A stretch of DNA of 64,000 bases from Bradyrhizobium sp. CB82 (lineage in GTDB: Bacteria > Pseudomonadota > Alphaproteobacteria > Rhizobiales > Xanthobacteraceae), in assembly GCF_029714405.1 (NCBI RefSeq), contig NZ_CP121650.1, positions 6,825,001 through 6,889,000 on the forward strand, written 5' to 3'. The translations under genes were made by a program, and so were the position numbers. Below, in pieces: positions 23,208-31,647 of this stretch; the stretch's first letter is position 1, and each line of letters starts with the position of its first letter. Under the pieces are notes generated by a model. It saw only the letters and a program-made list of their open reading frames with translations, searched no databases and had not been told where the DNA came from.

Positions 23208-24262
23208 CTGACGTCCTCACCGCTTACGAGATTTCAAAGCGTCCGAAAGATAAGAGCGACCAGCGGGCCTGGGCACAGCACGACTTGCTGCTCATTCGCC
23301 TGCTAGATCTCAACAACTTCTTTGGCGACAAGACGGTCAGCGAACTTAAGGCTCAGCTTTGCCGCGATTTTGTAGACTGGTCCACGGGCACGCCGAACGA
23401 CAACAATAGGAGAGCCGACATCCAGCCCCGCAACGGCACGGTCTCGGACCAGACCGCGCGGCGCCGACTTGAGGATTTACGGGCTGCGGTGAACGCCTAT
23501 CACGCGGAGCATACACTTAGCGTGGTGCCAAAGATCACCCTGCCTCCGAAGGCGGAGGGGCGTCACCGATGGCTGACGCGCAATGAAGCCGCTCGCTTGC
23601 TTGGAGCGGCGATAGGCTACGTGTGGGACAATGAGCGCGCGAGCTGGAAACGCAGGGAAGACGGCAAGCTTTTGAGACGTGAGCGGTGGATCATCCGTCG
23701 CCGCTACCCGGCTGCCCGCTTCACCCTAGTTGGTCTCTACAGCGCCCGCCGGGAAGAGACGATCCGCCGCACACAGTGGCTACCGTCAACGACCCATCCT
23801 TGGATGAACTTGGATGCGATGGTGTACCAGGGCAAAGGAGCCTTGGAGCGGTCAACCAAGAAGCGACGCCCGCCTGCAAAGATTGCCAGCCGGCTGCGGC
23901 CTCACCTGATCCGTTGGCGCAAGATCGACCATGCGCGCTCTTTGGAGTTGCGAGCGGCGGGCCTCCTGAAGGATGGTGAGCAGATACGCTTCGTCGTGAA
24001 CCGTATGCACGATGGCCAGCCCCTCGCGGGCAAGATCAGATCAGCTTGGGAGGGCATTCTGGAGGATGCGGGGCTGGGAGATGACGTAGTTCGCCACTCC
24101 TTGCGGCACACCGCGGCGACCTGGCTCATGCAAGCGGGAGTCGATTTGTGGGAAGCCGCAGGCTGGCTTGGAATGACCGTGGAGCAGCTAGAGGCCAACT
24201 ACGGCCATCACCATCCGGATTTCCAGGAAAAGGCTGCGGAGGCGTTTGGAGGCAGGCGCTGA
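23006..24262 (+). CDS. Tyrosine recombinase (island integrase)
   Basis: This encodes 418 aa. The N-terminal region has an arm-binding/SAM-like core (LAIADVLTAYEI to FFGDKTVSELKAQLCRDFV). The catalytic domain starts near RWLTRNEAARLLGAA. The first active-site arginine lies in LVGLYSARREETIRR, HxxR in VVRHSLRHTAATWLMQ, and the late H and nucleophile region in MTVEQLEANYGHHHPDF. It points towards the 3' end of the intact tRNA-Pro gene 310 bases away, the usual arrangement for an integrase and its attachment site. The protein looks complete. Its start codon lies inside the xis-like gene. Confidence 0.9.
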   Translation: MPGRKAKPPRLWFREDDETWIILDRGRQIRTGCGRDDIDGAAKALENYIGERHTSTIGATDPSVLAIADVLTAYEISKRPKDKSDQRAWAQHDLLLIRLLDLNNFFGDKTVSELKAQLCRDFVDWSTGTPNDNNRRADIQPRNGTVSDQTARRRLEDLRAAVNAYHAEHTLSVVPKITLPPKAEGRHRWLTRNEAARLLGAAIGYVWDNERASWKRREDGKLLRRERWIIRRRYPAARFTLVGLYSARREETIRRTQWLPSTTHPWMNLDAMVYQGKGALERSTKKRRPPAKIASRLRPHLIRWRKIDHARSLELRAAGLLKDGEQIRFVVNRMHDGQPLAGKIRSAWEGILEDAGLGDDVVRHSLRHTAATWLMQAGVDLWEAAGWLGMTVEQLEANYGHHHPDFQEKAAEAFGGRR

Positions 24263-24270
24263 GCTAAACT

Positions 24271-24498
24271 CTATTCCCCGCGCGCCATCCGCGCCCGGAG
24301 GTCAGCCAAAATAAGCTCGTAGGTCCGGAGGGAGGACTTGTGATGCTCGATCATGTCCTGCGTAACATCCCGCCAGGGTCCGTTTCCCTCGCGCTCCCCA
24401 ATCGTCAGTTTCCCGGCTTCCAGCGGCGCAAGATCGTCGCGGATCTGCTTTATCTGGTCGTCGACGTCCTTGGCGTCAGCCTTGAGATCGACGGGCAT
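24271..24498 (-). CDS. Small conserved hypothetical protein (75 aa)
   Basis: The 75-aa product is highly charged and helical (MPVDLKADAKDVDDQIKQIR, IGEREGNGPWRDVTQDMI, LRTYELILADLRARM) and probably forms a coiled coil. There is no signal peptide. It converges on the integrase with 8 bases between stops. I have seen comparable short proteins in bradyrhizobia, but no function is known to me. Confidence 0.5.
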   Translation of the reverse strand: MPVDLKADAKDVDDQIKQIRDDLAPLEAGKLTIGEREGNGPWRDVTQDMIEHHKSSLRTYELILADLRARMARGE

Positions 24499-24571
24499 GG
24501 CTGCCGTGCCTTAAATCATTGCGCATTTCATTGCGCACGAAAAACATAGAAACTATAAGTACTTGAAATAA

Positions 24572-24648
24572 TGGTCGGAGTGGCAGGATTCGAACCTGCG
24601 ACCCCTGCGTCCCGAACGCAGTGCTCTACCGGGCTGAGCCACACTCCG
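24572..24648 (-). tRNA. tRNA-Pro(CGG)
   Basis: The 77-nt gene reads CGGAGTGTGGCTCAGCCCGG at the 5' end; the anticodon arm is CTGCGTTCGGGACGCAG with CGG in the loop; the T arm is GCAGGTTCGAATCCTGC; the 3' end is CACTCCGACCA with encoded CCA. The acceptor stem CGGAGTG/CACTCCG pairs fully. Its 3' end faces the integrase, so it is the probable attachment site of the island to the left. Confidence 0.95.
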
Positions 24649-24716
24649 ACAAGAAGGCGGCTTATAGCGTCGGGTTTGGCGCACCGCAAGCGGCCGATTT
24701 GAGGAATTTTGTCCCA

Positions 24717-25706
24717 GTGAAAACGGGCCTGACCACCGAGATTCTGCCGGCCGGACCGGCCGCTGCCGATGCCGCCGCGCGGGCGCTTGCAGCGGGCCTG
24801 CTGGTCGCGTTCCCGACCGAGACGGTTTACGGGCTCGGCGCGGACGCCACGAACGCGACGGCGATCGCCCATCTCTACGCCGCCAAGGGGCGGCCGGCCT
24901 TCAATCCGCTGATCGCCCATGTCGCCGATCTTGCTGCTGCCCGGCGCATCGGCCGGTTCGATTCGCGGGCAACCAAGCTCGCGGAAGCATTCTGGCCGGG
25001 GCCGCTGACGCTGGTGGTGCCGAAGACGGACGACTGCCCGGTCGCCGAGCTTGCGACCGCCGGGCTCGATACGGTCGCGATCCGGATTCCCGCCCACCCG
25101 GTGGCACAGGCGATCCTGCGCGCCTTTGGCGGGGCGGTGGTGGCGCCGTCGGCGAACATTTCGGGCCACGTCTCGCCGACGCTGGCGGCGCATGTGGACA
25201 GCGATCTTGCGGGGCGGATCGACCTCATCGTCGATGGTGGCCCGGTTGAGGTGGGCGTCGAATCGACGATTCTCGGCTGCTTCGAGGCGCCGATGCTGCT
25301 TCGCCCCGGCGGGCTATCCCGCGAGAGAATCGAGGCCGTGCTCGGCGCGCCGCTGGCGCGCCCTCCGGAAGATGCCGCGAGCGACAGCTCGCAGCCACTC
25401 GCGCCCGGCATGCTCGCCTCGCATTACGCGCCGCGCGCCGCCGTGCGGCTCGATGCGCGCGATGTCGCGCCCGACGAGGCGCTGCTCGCCTTCGGACCGG
25501 CCGTGCTACCCGGCGTGAGCAAGGCCGTCGCCGTCATGAACTTGTCGGCGAGCGGCGATCTCGATGAGGCCGCCGCCAACCTGTTCGGCTATCTTCGCGC
25601 CCTCGATGCGAAGAGCCCACGCGGGATCGCGGTGATGCCGATCCCCGAGGACGGGCTGGGAGAGGCAATCAACGACCGGCTGCGGCGCGCAGCGGTGGCG
25701 CGATAG
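24717..25706 (+). CDS. sua5: L-threonylcarbamoyladenylate synthase (Sua5 type)
   Basis: This encodes 329 aa and catalyses formation of threonylcarbamoyl-AMP from threonine, bicarbonate and ATP, for t6A37 of ANN-decoding tRNAs. The YrdC domain (residues ~15-200) shows GLLVAFPTETVYGLGADA, AAKGRPAFNPLIAHV, WPGPLTLV and APSANISGHVSPT. A shorter Sua5 C-terminal domain follows after the linker with APGMLASHYAP. A GTG start is chosen because longer frames would overlap the tRNA gene. It is the first core gene to the right of the island and starts 68 bases beyond tRNA-Pro. Confidence 0.92.
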   Translation: MKTGLTTEILPAGPAAADAAARALAAGLLVAFPTETVYGLGADATNATAIAHLYAAKGRPAFNPLIAHVADLAAARRIGRFDSRATKLAEAFWPGPLTLVVPKTDDCPVAELATAGLDTVAIRIPAHPVAQAILRAFGGAVVAPSANISGHVSPTLAAHVDSDLAGRIDLIVDGGPVEVGVESTILGCFEAPMLLRPGGLSRERIEAVLGAPLARPPEDAASDSSQPLAPGMLASHYAPRAAVRLDARDVAPDEALLAFGPAVLPGVSKAVAVMNLSASGDLDEAAANLFGYLRALDAKSPRGIAVMPIPEDGLGEAINDRLRRAAVAR

Positions 25707-25807
25707 CGATGATCCCAACCCGCAGGCCCGCGTTAGCGCGAAGTGTGTAGCGGTTTTCCGACCAGATCATGCGCGCTAGAATGGAAGCGGTGAGGAAAGA
25801 AGAAGAG

Positions 25808-27235
25808 ATGAACGTGACGAAGCCTGCCATCGCTCCGCTTGCGCCCGAGCTGATCGAAAAATTCCGCGCCATCGTCGGCGCCAAATATGCCGTGACCGAT
25901 CCGGCCGACATCGAGCCTTACCTCACCGAGGAGCGCAACCTGTTCCACGGCCGCTCGCCGCTGGTGCTGCGGCCTGCGACAACTGCGGAGGTCTCCGCGA
26001 TCTGCAAGCTCGCGTCCGAACATCGCATCGCGCTGGTGCCGCAGGGCGGCAACACCGGTCTCGTCGGCGGCCAGACCCCGCATAACGGCGAGGTGGTGGT
26101 GTCGCTGCGCCGGCTCGACAAGATCCGCGAGGTCGACACCGCCTCGAACACCATGACCTGCGAGGCCGGCGTGGTGCTGCAAATCGCGCAGCAGAAGGCG
26201 GCCGAGGTCGACCGGCTGTTTCCGCTCTCCCTGGGAGCAGAGGGAAGTTGCACCATCGGCGGCAATCTCTCGACCAATGCCGGCGGCACCTCCGCGCTCG
26301 CCTACGGCGTCGCGCGCGAGATGGCATTGGGGCTCGAGGTCGTGCTCGCCGACGGGCGCGTGCTCAACGTGCTGTCGAAGCTGAAGAAGGACAACACCGG
26401 CTACGATTTGCGCAATCTCTTCATCGGCGCCGAAGGCACGCTCGGCATCATCACGGCGGCTACCTTGAAACTGTTTCCGAAGCCGCGGGCGATCGAGACC
26501 GCGTTCGTCGGGCTGAAGTCGCCCGCCGAGGCGCTGAAGTTGCTCACCATCGCGCAAGGCGAAGCCTCGACCGCACTGACGAGCTTTGAGCTCCTGGCGG
26601 AGATGGCGGTCGATTTCTCGATCCGCCACGGTATCGACGTACGCGATCCGCTGGAGCAGAAGCACCCCTGGTACGTGCTGATGGAATTGTCCTCACCGCG
26701 CGAGGATGCACGCGCCACGCTGGAATCGATCCTGACGCGCGCCATGGAGGAGGAGATCGTCGACGACGCCGTGATCGCCGCGAATCTGGCCCAGCGCGCC
26801 GGCTTCTGGAAACTGCGCGACGAGATGTCGGCGGCGCAGAAGCCGGAGGGTGGCTCGATCAAGCACGACATCTCCGTACCCGTCGCCGCCGTGCCTGATT
26901 TCATCGCGGAAGCCGATGCCGCCGTGGTCAAGCTGATCCCCGGCGCGCGGCCGGTGCCGTTCGGCCACCTGGGCGACGGCAATCTGCATTACAATGTCAG
27001 CCAGCCGGTCGGCGCTGACGCCGCCGACTTCCTCGCCCGCTGGCACGACGTCAACGCGGTCGTGTTCGAGATCGTGCTGCGCATGGGCGGCTCGATCTCG
27101 GCCGAGCACGGCATCGGCGTGCTCAAGCGCGACGAACTGCCCGACGTCAAGGACAAGACCGCGATCGAGCTGATGCGGCAGGTCAAGGCGATGCTCGATC
27201 CCCTAGGAATCATGAACCCCGGAAAAGTGCTGTGA
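25808..27235 (+). CDS. FAD-binding oxidoreductase (D-lactate / D-2-hydroxyglutarate dehydrogenase type)
   Basis: This encodes 475 aa of the VAO/GlcD family. The FAD-binding N-terminal domain has VLRPATTAEVSAICKLASEH, VPQGGNTGLVGGQTP, GSCTIGGNLSTNAGG and GAEGTLGIITAATLKLFP. The C-terminal substrate/cap domain has GHLGDGNLHYNV and GSISAEHGIGVLKRD, with the metal-binding histidines typical of D-2-hydroxyacid dehydrogenases. It should oxidise a D-2-hydroxy acid; the exact acid is not readable. GAAGAAGAG precedes the ATG. The GNAT gene downstream overlaps its stop by 4 bases (GTGA), so the two are coupled. Just upstream lies half of a dispersed repeat (GGTTTTCCGACCAGATCATGC). Confidence 0.9.
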   Translation: MNVTKPAIAPLAPELIEKFRAIVGAKYAVTDPADIEPYLTEERNLFHGRSPLVLRPATTAEVSAICKLASEHRIALVPQGGNTGLVGGQTPHNGEVVVSLRRLDKIREVDTASNTMTCEAGVVLQIAQQKAAEVDRLFPLSLGAEGSCTIGGNLSTNAGGTSALAYGVAREMALGLEVVLADGRVLNVLSKLKKDNTGYDLRNLFIGAEGTLGIITAATLKLFPKPRAIETAFVGLKSPAEALKLLTIAQGEASTALTSFELLAEMAVDFSIRHGIDVRDPLEQKHPWYVLMELSSPREDARATLESILTRAMEEEIVDDAVIAANLAQRAGFWKLRDEMSAAQKPEGGSIKHDISVPVAAVPDFIAEADAAVVKLIPGARPVPFGHLGDGNLHYNVSQPVGADAADFLARWHDVNAVVFEIVLRMGGSISAEHGIGVLKRDELPDVKDKTAIELMRQVKAMLDPLGIMNPGKVL

Positions 27236-27687
27236 ACGTATCAGTCTCCCCTTCCCCGCTCGCGATCGCTCAAATCGCGGATGCCGATGTCGAAACCCTC
27301 GTCGCGCTATGGCAGCGCTGCGGCCTGACGCGGCCCTGGAACGATCCGCATGCCGACATCGCGCTGGCGCGGCGAGAGGCAAATTCGACCGTGCTGATCG
27401 GGCGGGACGGCGACGCGATCGTGGCCAGCGCGATGGTCGGCCATGACGGCCATCGCGGCTGGATCTACTACGTCGCGGTCGATCCCGATTGCCGCAAGCG
27501 CGGCTATGGCCGCATCATCATGGCCGCCGTCGAAGACTGGCTGCGCCAGGCCGGCATCGCAAAACTCCAGCTCCTGATCCGCCGCGAGAACAAGCAGGCC
27601 GGCGCGTTCTACACTTCGCTCGGCTTCGAAGAGTCGACGTCGGTGATGTTCGCCAAATGGCTCGACGGCCGGGCCGCGACTCCCTAG
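27232..27687 (+). CDS. GNAT acetyltransferase (YpeA-like)
   Basis: This encodes 151 aa. Motif A is present as IYYVAVDPDCRKRGYGRIIMAAVEDWL, with the acetyl-CoA loop R-K-R-G-Y-G, and motif B as NKQAGAFYTSLGFEES. The overall pattern (VALWQRCGLTRPWNDP start) matches the YpeA group, whose substrates are not established. It starts with GTG inside the stop of the FAD enzyme gene and is followed after 8 bases by a Nudix gene, so the three form an operon. Confidence 0.88.
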   Translation: MNVSVSPSPLAIAQIADADVETLVALWQRCGLTRPWNDPHADIALARREANSTVLIGRDGDAIVASAMVGHDGHRGWIYYVAVDPDCRKRGYGRIIMAAVEDWLRQAGIAKLQLLIRRENKQAGAFYTSLGFEESTSVMFAKWLDGRAATP

Positions 27688-27695
27688 AGGCCTGC

Positions 27696-28277
27696 ATGTC
27701 CGTTTCCGACCGCGTCCGCGTCAAGGATGTCCGCCTGCTCTCGGACAAGAAGTATATTCTGAAAGCGACGACCTTCGAGTGGCGCCGCAACGATGGGCAA
27801 TGGCAGACGCAAACCCGCGAGGTCTATGACCGCGGCAACGGTGCGGCGCTGCTGCCCTATCATCGCAAGCGGCGCACCGTCGTGCTGGTGCGACAATTTC
27901 GCTATCCGGCGTTCGTCAACGGCTATGACGACCTCTTGATCGAAGCCGCCGCCGGCATGCTTGACGACGCCGATCCCGAAGCGCGCATCCGAGCCGAGGC
28001 CGAGGAGGAGATCGGCTATCGCCTGCACGACGTCCACAAGGTGTTCGAGGCCTTCATGACCCCTAGCGCGGTAACGGAGAAGCTGCACTTCTTCGTCGCG
28101 GAATACGAGCCGGAGATGCGGATCAGCGACGGCGGCGGTCTCGCCGACGAAGGCGAGGAGATCGAGGTGCTGGAGCTGTCGATCGACGAGGCGCTCGCGA
28201 TGATCGCGGATGGGCGCATCGTGGATGCGAAGACCATCATGCTGCTGCAATACGCGGCGCTGCATGTGTTTCGGTGA
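27696..28277 (+). CDS. NudK-type Nudix hydrolase (GDP-mannose/ADP-sugar pyrophosphatase family)
   Basis: This encodes 193 aa. The Nudix box runs from GMLDDADPEARIRAEAEEEIGY, matching GX5EX7-x-EUXEEXGU with A in place of R before the first E of the pair. The N-terminal half has TREVYDRGNGAALLPY and VVLVRQFRYPAFVNGYDD, as in NudK/NudF-like enzymes that split nucleoside-diphosphate sugars. It is the third gene of the FAD oxidase-GNAT-Nudix unit. A longer forward frame overlaps the GNAT gene, so the ATG after CTAGAGGCCTGC is taken. Confidence 0.88.
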   Translation: MSVSDRVRVKDVRLLSDKKYILKATTFEWRRNDGQWQTQTREVYDRGNGAALLPYHRKRRTVVLVRQFRYPAFVNGYDDLLIEAAAGMLDDADPEARIRAEAEEEIGYRLHDVHKVFEAFMTPSAVTEKLHFFVAEYEPEMRISDGGGLADEGEEIEVLELSIDEALAMIADGRIVDAKTIMLLQYAALHVFR

Positions 28278-28283
28278 CACGTG

Positions 28284-28445
28284 CTTACCCTCCCCTGGAG
28301 GGGGAGGGTCGATCGCGCGCAGCGCGAACGGGGTGGGGTATCTCTCCGCTCGGGCAGAGTTCGATGCGGAAGCACTGTCACCTCGCCCCGGCTCACATTT
28401 CGCTGCGCTCATGTGAGCCGACCTCCCCCTCCAGGGGAGGGTAAG
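28284..28445. repeat. Long dispersed inverted repeat (CCCTCCCC type)
   Basis: Arms CTTACCCTCCCCTGGAGGGG and the reverse complement at 28422-28445 bracket GC-rich DNA with internal pairs (CACATTTCGCTGCGCTCATGTG-like). Similar structures occur near 32187, 42988, 54368 and 63784, always between genes. No protein is encoded. It may form a hairpin in the transcript of the upstream operon. Confidence 0.75.
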
Positions 28446-28571
28446 TGGCACCGTCGGGCGCCGCGCCATCTTCAACTTGCAATTCTGACCTGCGCTCCCC
28501 TACCCCCCCGTTGAGCTGCCCGCCGACTATCTCTACTCTGTCCGCAACGATAACGAGAGGAGATGCGCCCC

Positions 28572-29501
28572 ATGTCAGCTCCGCGCGACGAGGAATTCGG
28601 CTTTGCGCCCGATTACGACGCTCCCGTTCCCTATATGCAGCGGACCCGCGATTACTACGCGGCCATCGGCTACACCACGCCCTACCGCTGGGCACACTAT
28701 GTCGACGCACCGTTCCAGCCGCTGAAGAAGCCACTGGCGCAATCGCGCGTGACCATCATCACCACGGCCGCGCCTTACGATCCGACCAAGGGCGATCAGG
28801 GGCCGGGCGCGGCGTATAATGGCAGCGCAAAGTTCTACAAGGTCTATGACGGCGACACCTCGCAGGCACACGATCTTCGCATCTCGCACATCGGCTACGA
28901 CCGCAAGCACACGAGCGCGACCGACAGCGGCACCTGGTTTCCACTGCCGCAGCTCCTGAAGGCCTCGGCCGCGAGCCGCATCGGCGAGGTGAGCCCGCGC
29001 TTCTTCGGCGCGCCGACCAACCGCAGCCATCGCGTCACCATCGACACCGACGCACCGGAGATTCTGGCGCGTTGCCTCGCCGACAAGGTCGATGTCGCGG
29101 TCCTGGTGCCGAACTGCCCGGTCTGCCACCAGACCACCGCGCTGGTCGCGCGGCACCTCGAGGCAGGCGGCATTCCGACCGTGGTCATGGGCTGCGCCAA
29201 GGACATCGTCGAGCACGCGGCCGTGCCGCGCTTCTTGTTCTCCGATTTCCCGCTCGGCAATTCCGCCGGCAAGCCGCACGACGTCGCCTCGCAATCGCAG
29301 ACGCTGGAGCTCGCCTTGAGGCTTTTGGAATCGGCGAGCGGCGCGCGCACCACGATGCAATCGCCACTGCGCTGGAGCGAGGACGCTTCCTGGAAGCTCG
29401 ACTACAACAATGTCGCGCAGCTTTCGCCCGAAGAGCTCGCGCGGCGACGCGTCGAGTTCGACAGGCAGAAGGAGATCGCGCGCGGCAACCGCGCGGCCTG
29501 A
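28572..29501 (+). CDS. GrdB-like (glycine/sarcosine/betaine/proline reductase selenoprotein B family) protein
   Basis: This encodes 309 aa. RVTIITTAAPYDP and HDLRISHIGYDRKHT at the N-terminus, then VAVLVPNCPVCHQTTALVA, GIPTVVMGCAKDIVEHAAVP and FPLGNSAGKP match the B-subunit family. In anaerobic GrdB/PrdB the redox site includes selenocysteine; here it is CPVC with no in-frame UGA, so it is a cysteine homologue in an aerobe. It sits 15 bases upstream of a CaiB/BaiF CoA transferase. The substrate is unknown; a thiol-based reductive cleavage is only a guess. GAGAGGAG before the second ATG fixes the start. Confidence 0.75.
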   Translation: MSAPRDEEFGFAPDYDAPVPYMQRTRDYYAAIGYTTPYRWAHYVDAPFQPLKKPLAQSRVTIITTAAPYDPTKGDQGPGAAYNGSAKFYKVYDGDTSQAHDLRISHIGYDRKHTSATDSGTWFPLPQLLKASAASRIGEVSPRFFGAPTNRSHRVTIDTDAPEILARCLADKVDVAVLVPNCPVCHQTTALVARHLEAGGIPTVVMGCAKDIVEHAAVPRFLFSDFPLGNSAGKPHDVASQSQTLELALRLLESASGARTTMQSPLRWSEDASWKLDYNNVAQLSPEELARRRVEFDRQKEIARGNRAA

Positions 29502-29516
29502 CGGGAGAAGCGCGCC

Positions 29517-30710
29517 GTGACGAGGCCGTTCGAAGACGTCAAGATCCTCGACTTCACGCAAGTGCTCGCCGGCCCCTATGCGAGCTACCAGCTCGCGCTG
29601 CTGGGCGCCGACGTCATCAAAGTCGAGCGGCGCGAGGGCGAGGACATGCGCCGCACGCCGCTCAGCCGCGAATGGGCGGAGCGCGGGCTCGCGCCGGCGT
29701 TCCAGGCCATCAACGGCAACAAGCGCAGCCTGACGCTCGATCTGCAAAAGCCGGACGCGATCGCCATCGTGAAGAAACTCGCAGCCCAGGTCGACGTCGT
29801 CATGGAGAACTTTCGCCCGGGCGTGATGGACAAGCTCGGCATCGGCTATGAGGCGCTGTCCGCGATCAATCCAAAGCTGATCTATTGCGCCGTGTCCGGC
29901 TTCGGCCAGACCGGCCCCGATCGCCTGCGTCCCGGCTATGACGGCAAGATGCAGGCGCTTTCCGGCATCATGGCGATCACCGGGCACCCTTCGACCGGGC
30001 CGACGCGCGCGGGCTTTGCGGTGTGCGACGTGCTCTCGGGCGCAACCGCGGCGTTCGCCGTCTCCAGCGCGCTCTATCAACGCGACCGCACCGGCAAGGG
30101 GCAGCTCGTCGACGTCTCCATGCTGGAGGCGACGCTGGCGTTCCTGTCGGGCCAGATCGCGGACTGGTCTGTCGCCGGCCATCGCCAGCAGCTCTCGGGC
30201 AACCAGGCCGTCAGCCGCAAGACCACCGCGAACCTGTTCAAATGCGGTGACAACTACATCCTGCTCGCGGTCAACAACGAGAAGCAATACCGCACGCTGA
30301 TGACGGCGCTCGGCCGCGCGGACACGCTGAGCGATCCGCGTTTTGCCGACTGGTTCGCCCGCAACGAGAACGAGAAGGCGTTGCGTGCGATCATCGAGGA
30401 GGCGCTGGCAACGAGGAGCCCGCGCGAGTGGGAGACGATCCTGGAGGACGCCGGCGCGCCCTGCGCCAGCATCTGGACGATCGAGGAGATCATCGATCAT
30501 CCGCAGATCGTTGCGCGCGGCGCGATCCAGGAGCTCGACACGCCCTACGGCCGCCTGCGCTTCGCCGGCAGCGGTTTCAAACTCGCGCACGGCGGCGGCA
30601 GGCTCGACCACATGGCGCCGGAGCTGGGCGCGGATACGGATGCGGTGCTGGGCGAGCTGGGTTTTGACGCAGCGGAGATCGCGGCGTTACGGGCGCGGGA
30701 GATTGTGTGA
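29517..30710 (+). CDS. CaiB/BaiF family CoA transferase
   Basis: This encodes 397 aa of the class III CoA transferases. It shows the N-terminal VKILDFTQVLAGPYASYQLALLGADVIKVE, NKRSLTLDL, VDVVMENFRPGVMDKLGIGY, and the YDGKMQALSG region that follows GQTGPDR. The catalytic aspartate of the family lies in the ENFRPG-x-x-D segment. These enzymes move CoA between carboxylic acids without a free thioester intermediate. It starts with GTG after ACGGGAGAAGC and is coupled to the GrdB-like gene, which suggests both act on one acid, not identifiable here. Confidence 0.92.
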   Translation: MTRPFEDVKILDFTQVLAGPYASYQLALLGADVIKVERREGEDMRRTPLSREWAERGLAPAFQAINGNKRSLTLDLQKPDAIAIVKKLAAQVDVVMENFRPGVMDKLGIGYEALSAINPKLIYCAVSGFGQTGPDRLRPGYDGKMQALSGIMAITGHPSTGPTRAGFAVCDVLSGATAAFAVSSALYQRDRTGKGQLVDVSMLEATLAFLSGQIADWSVAGHRQQLSGNQAVSRKTTANLFKCGDNYILLAVNNEKQYRTLMTALGRADTLSDPRFADWFARNENEKALRAIIEEALATRSPREWETILEDAGAPCASIWTIEEIIDHPQIVARGAIQELDTPYGRLRFAGSGFKLAHGGGRLDHMAPELGADTDAVLGELGFDAAEIAALRAREIV

Positions 30711-30783
30711 GGCGGTGCCACAAATGCCGCACTCAGGGCAAAGCGCAGCGTGTCCACCAATCGCGCATTGCGTAACCGGATAG

Positions 30784-30817
30784 ATGGTGGGCACGGCGCG
30801 TTGCGCCACCCTACAGC
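30784..30817. repeat. Short copy of the GGTGGGCA dispersed repeat
   Basis: ATGGTGGGCACGGCGCGTTG followed by CGCCACCCTACA is a contracted version of the larger repeat at 42323. It lies between convergent genes. Confidence 0.5.
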
Positions 30818-30825
30818 ATCGACAA

Positions 30826-31584
30826 TCAAAACAACGACCCCTGCCCATCATCGGCCGGCGCAGTCGCAACCTTCCGCGCCGATTTCTTCGGCCTCAGTGC
30901 TTCCGCTTCCATTTCCCCGGCGCTGATCGGCAGCAAGAGCTGCGCGTCGTCATTGGCCACGCGGTTGACGCGGGTCGAGACGGGATGCCAGGCAAATTCG
31001 CCGATGCGCGGGGCCGCCATCAGCGGCAGGATCGCGTCGACCTCGTCGCCACGGCAGTCGAGCCAACGTTCGAAATCGTCAGGCGAAATCGTCACCGGCA
31101 CGCGGTCATGCAGCGCGGCGAGATCCTCGCTCGCCGCCGCCGTGACGATCGCGACCGTGTCGAGCTCCTCGCCGTTCGGCCCGACCCAGGTCTCGAACAC
31201 CGCGGCAAAGCCAAGCGGCTGCCCGTCGGCGCGGTGGATGAAATAGGGCTGCTTGCCGCCGCCCTCCGCCTTCCATTCGTAATAGCCATCGGCCGGAATC
31301 AGGCCGCGGCGCCTGCGAATCGCGTTTTTGAAGGCAGGCTTTTCCAGCACCGTTTCCGAGCGCGCGTTGATCAACAACGTAAAACCACGGGGATCCTTCA
31401 CCCAGGTCGGCAGCAGCCCCCAGCGCATGAGCTGGAAATGCCGCGCGTCCTTGTCGACCAGCACCACCGCAATCGGTTGTGTCGGCGCGACATTGTATCG
31501 CGGCGGGAAATTCGGCTGCTCGAGATAGCCAAAGAGTTGCCGCAAAGCCGCCGGAGCCGAGGTTATGACGAAGCGTCCGCACAT
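30826..31584 (-). CDS. SRAP protein (YedK/HMCES family)
   Basis: This encodes 252 aa. The catalytic Cys2 is exposed after Met removal (MCGRFVI). Family motifs follow: RYNVAPTQPIAVV, RWGLLPTWVKDP, INARSETV, ADGYYEWK with the active-site Glu, and LHDRVPVTI with His. These proteins form a stable thiazolidine crosslink with abasic sites in single-stranded DNA and so protect them. The C-terminal tail (LRPKKSARKVATAPADD) is basic and disordered. The gene diverges from the 166-aa gene on the other side. Damage-regulated expression is plausible but no clear SOS box was seen. Confidence 0.93.
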   Translation of the reverse strand: MCGRFVITSAPAALRQLFGYLEQPNFPPRYNVAPTQPIAVVLVDKDARHFQLMRWGLLPTWVKDPRGFTLLINARSETVLEKPAFKNAIRRRRGLIPADGYYEWKAEGGGKQPYFIHRADGQPLGFAAVFETWVGPNGEELDTVAIVTAAASEDLAALHDRVPVTISPDDFERWLDCRGDEVDAILPLMAAPRIGEFAWHPVSTRVNRVANDDAQLLLPISAGEMEAEALRPKKSARKVATAPADDGQGSLF

Positions 31585-31647
31585 CCTTGAGAGCCTATAT
31601 GTGGTCCGTTCAGCACCTTTTAACTCCCAACGTTAACACTGCGGCCG

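Noticed and set aside
29100..29160. Selenocysteine in the GrdB-like protein
   Set aside because: The site reads CPVC with ordinary cysteine codons; there is no in-frame UGA.
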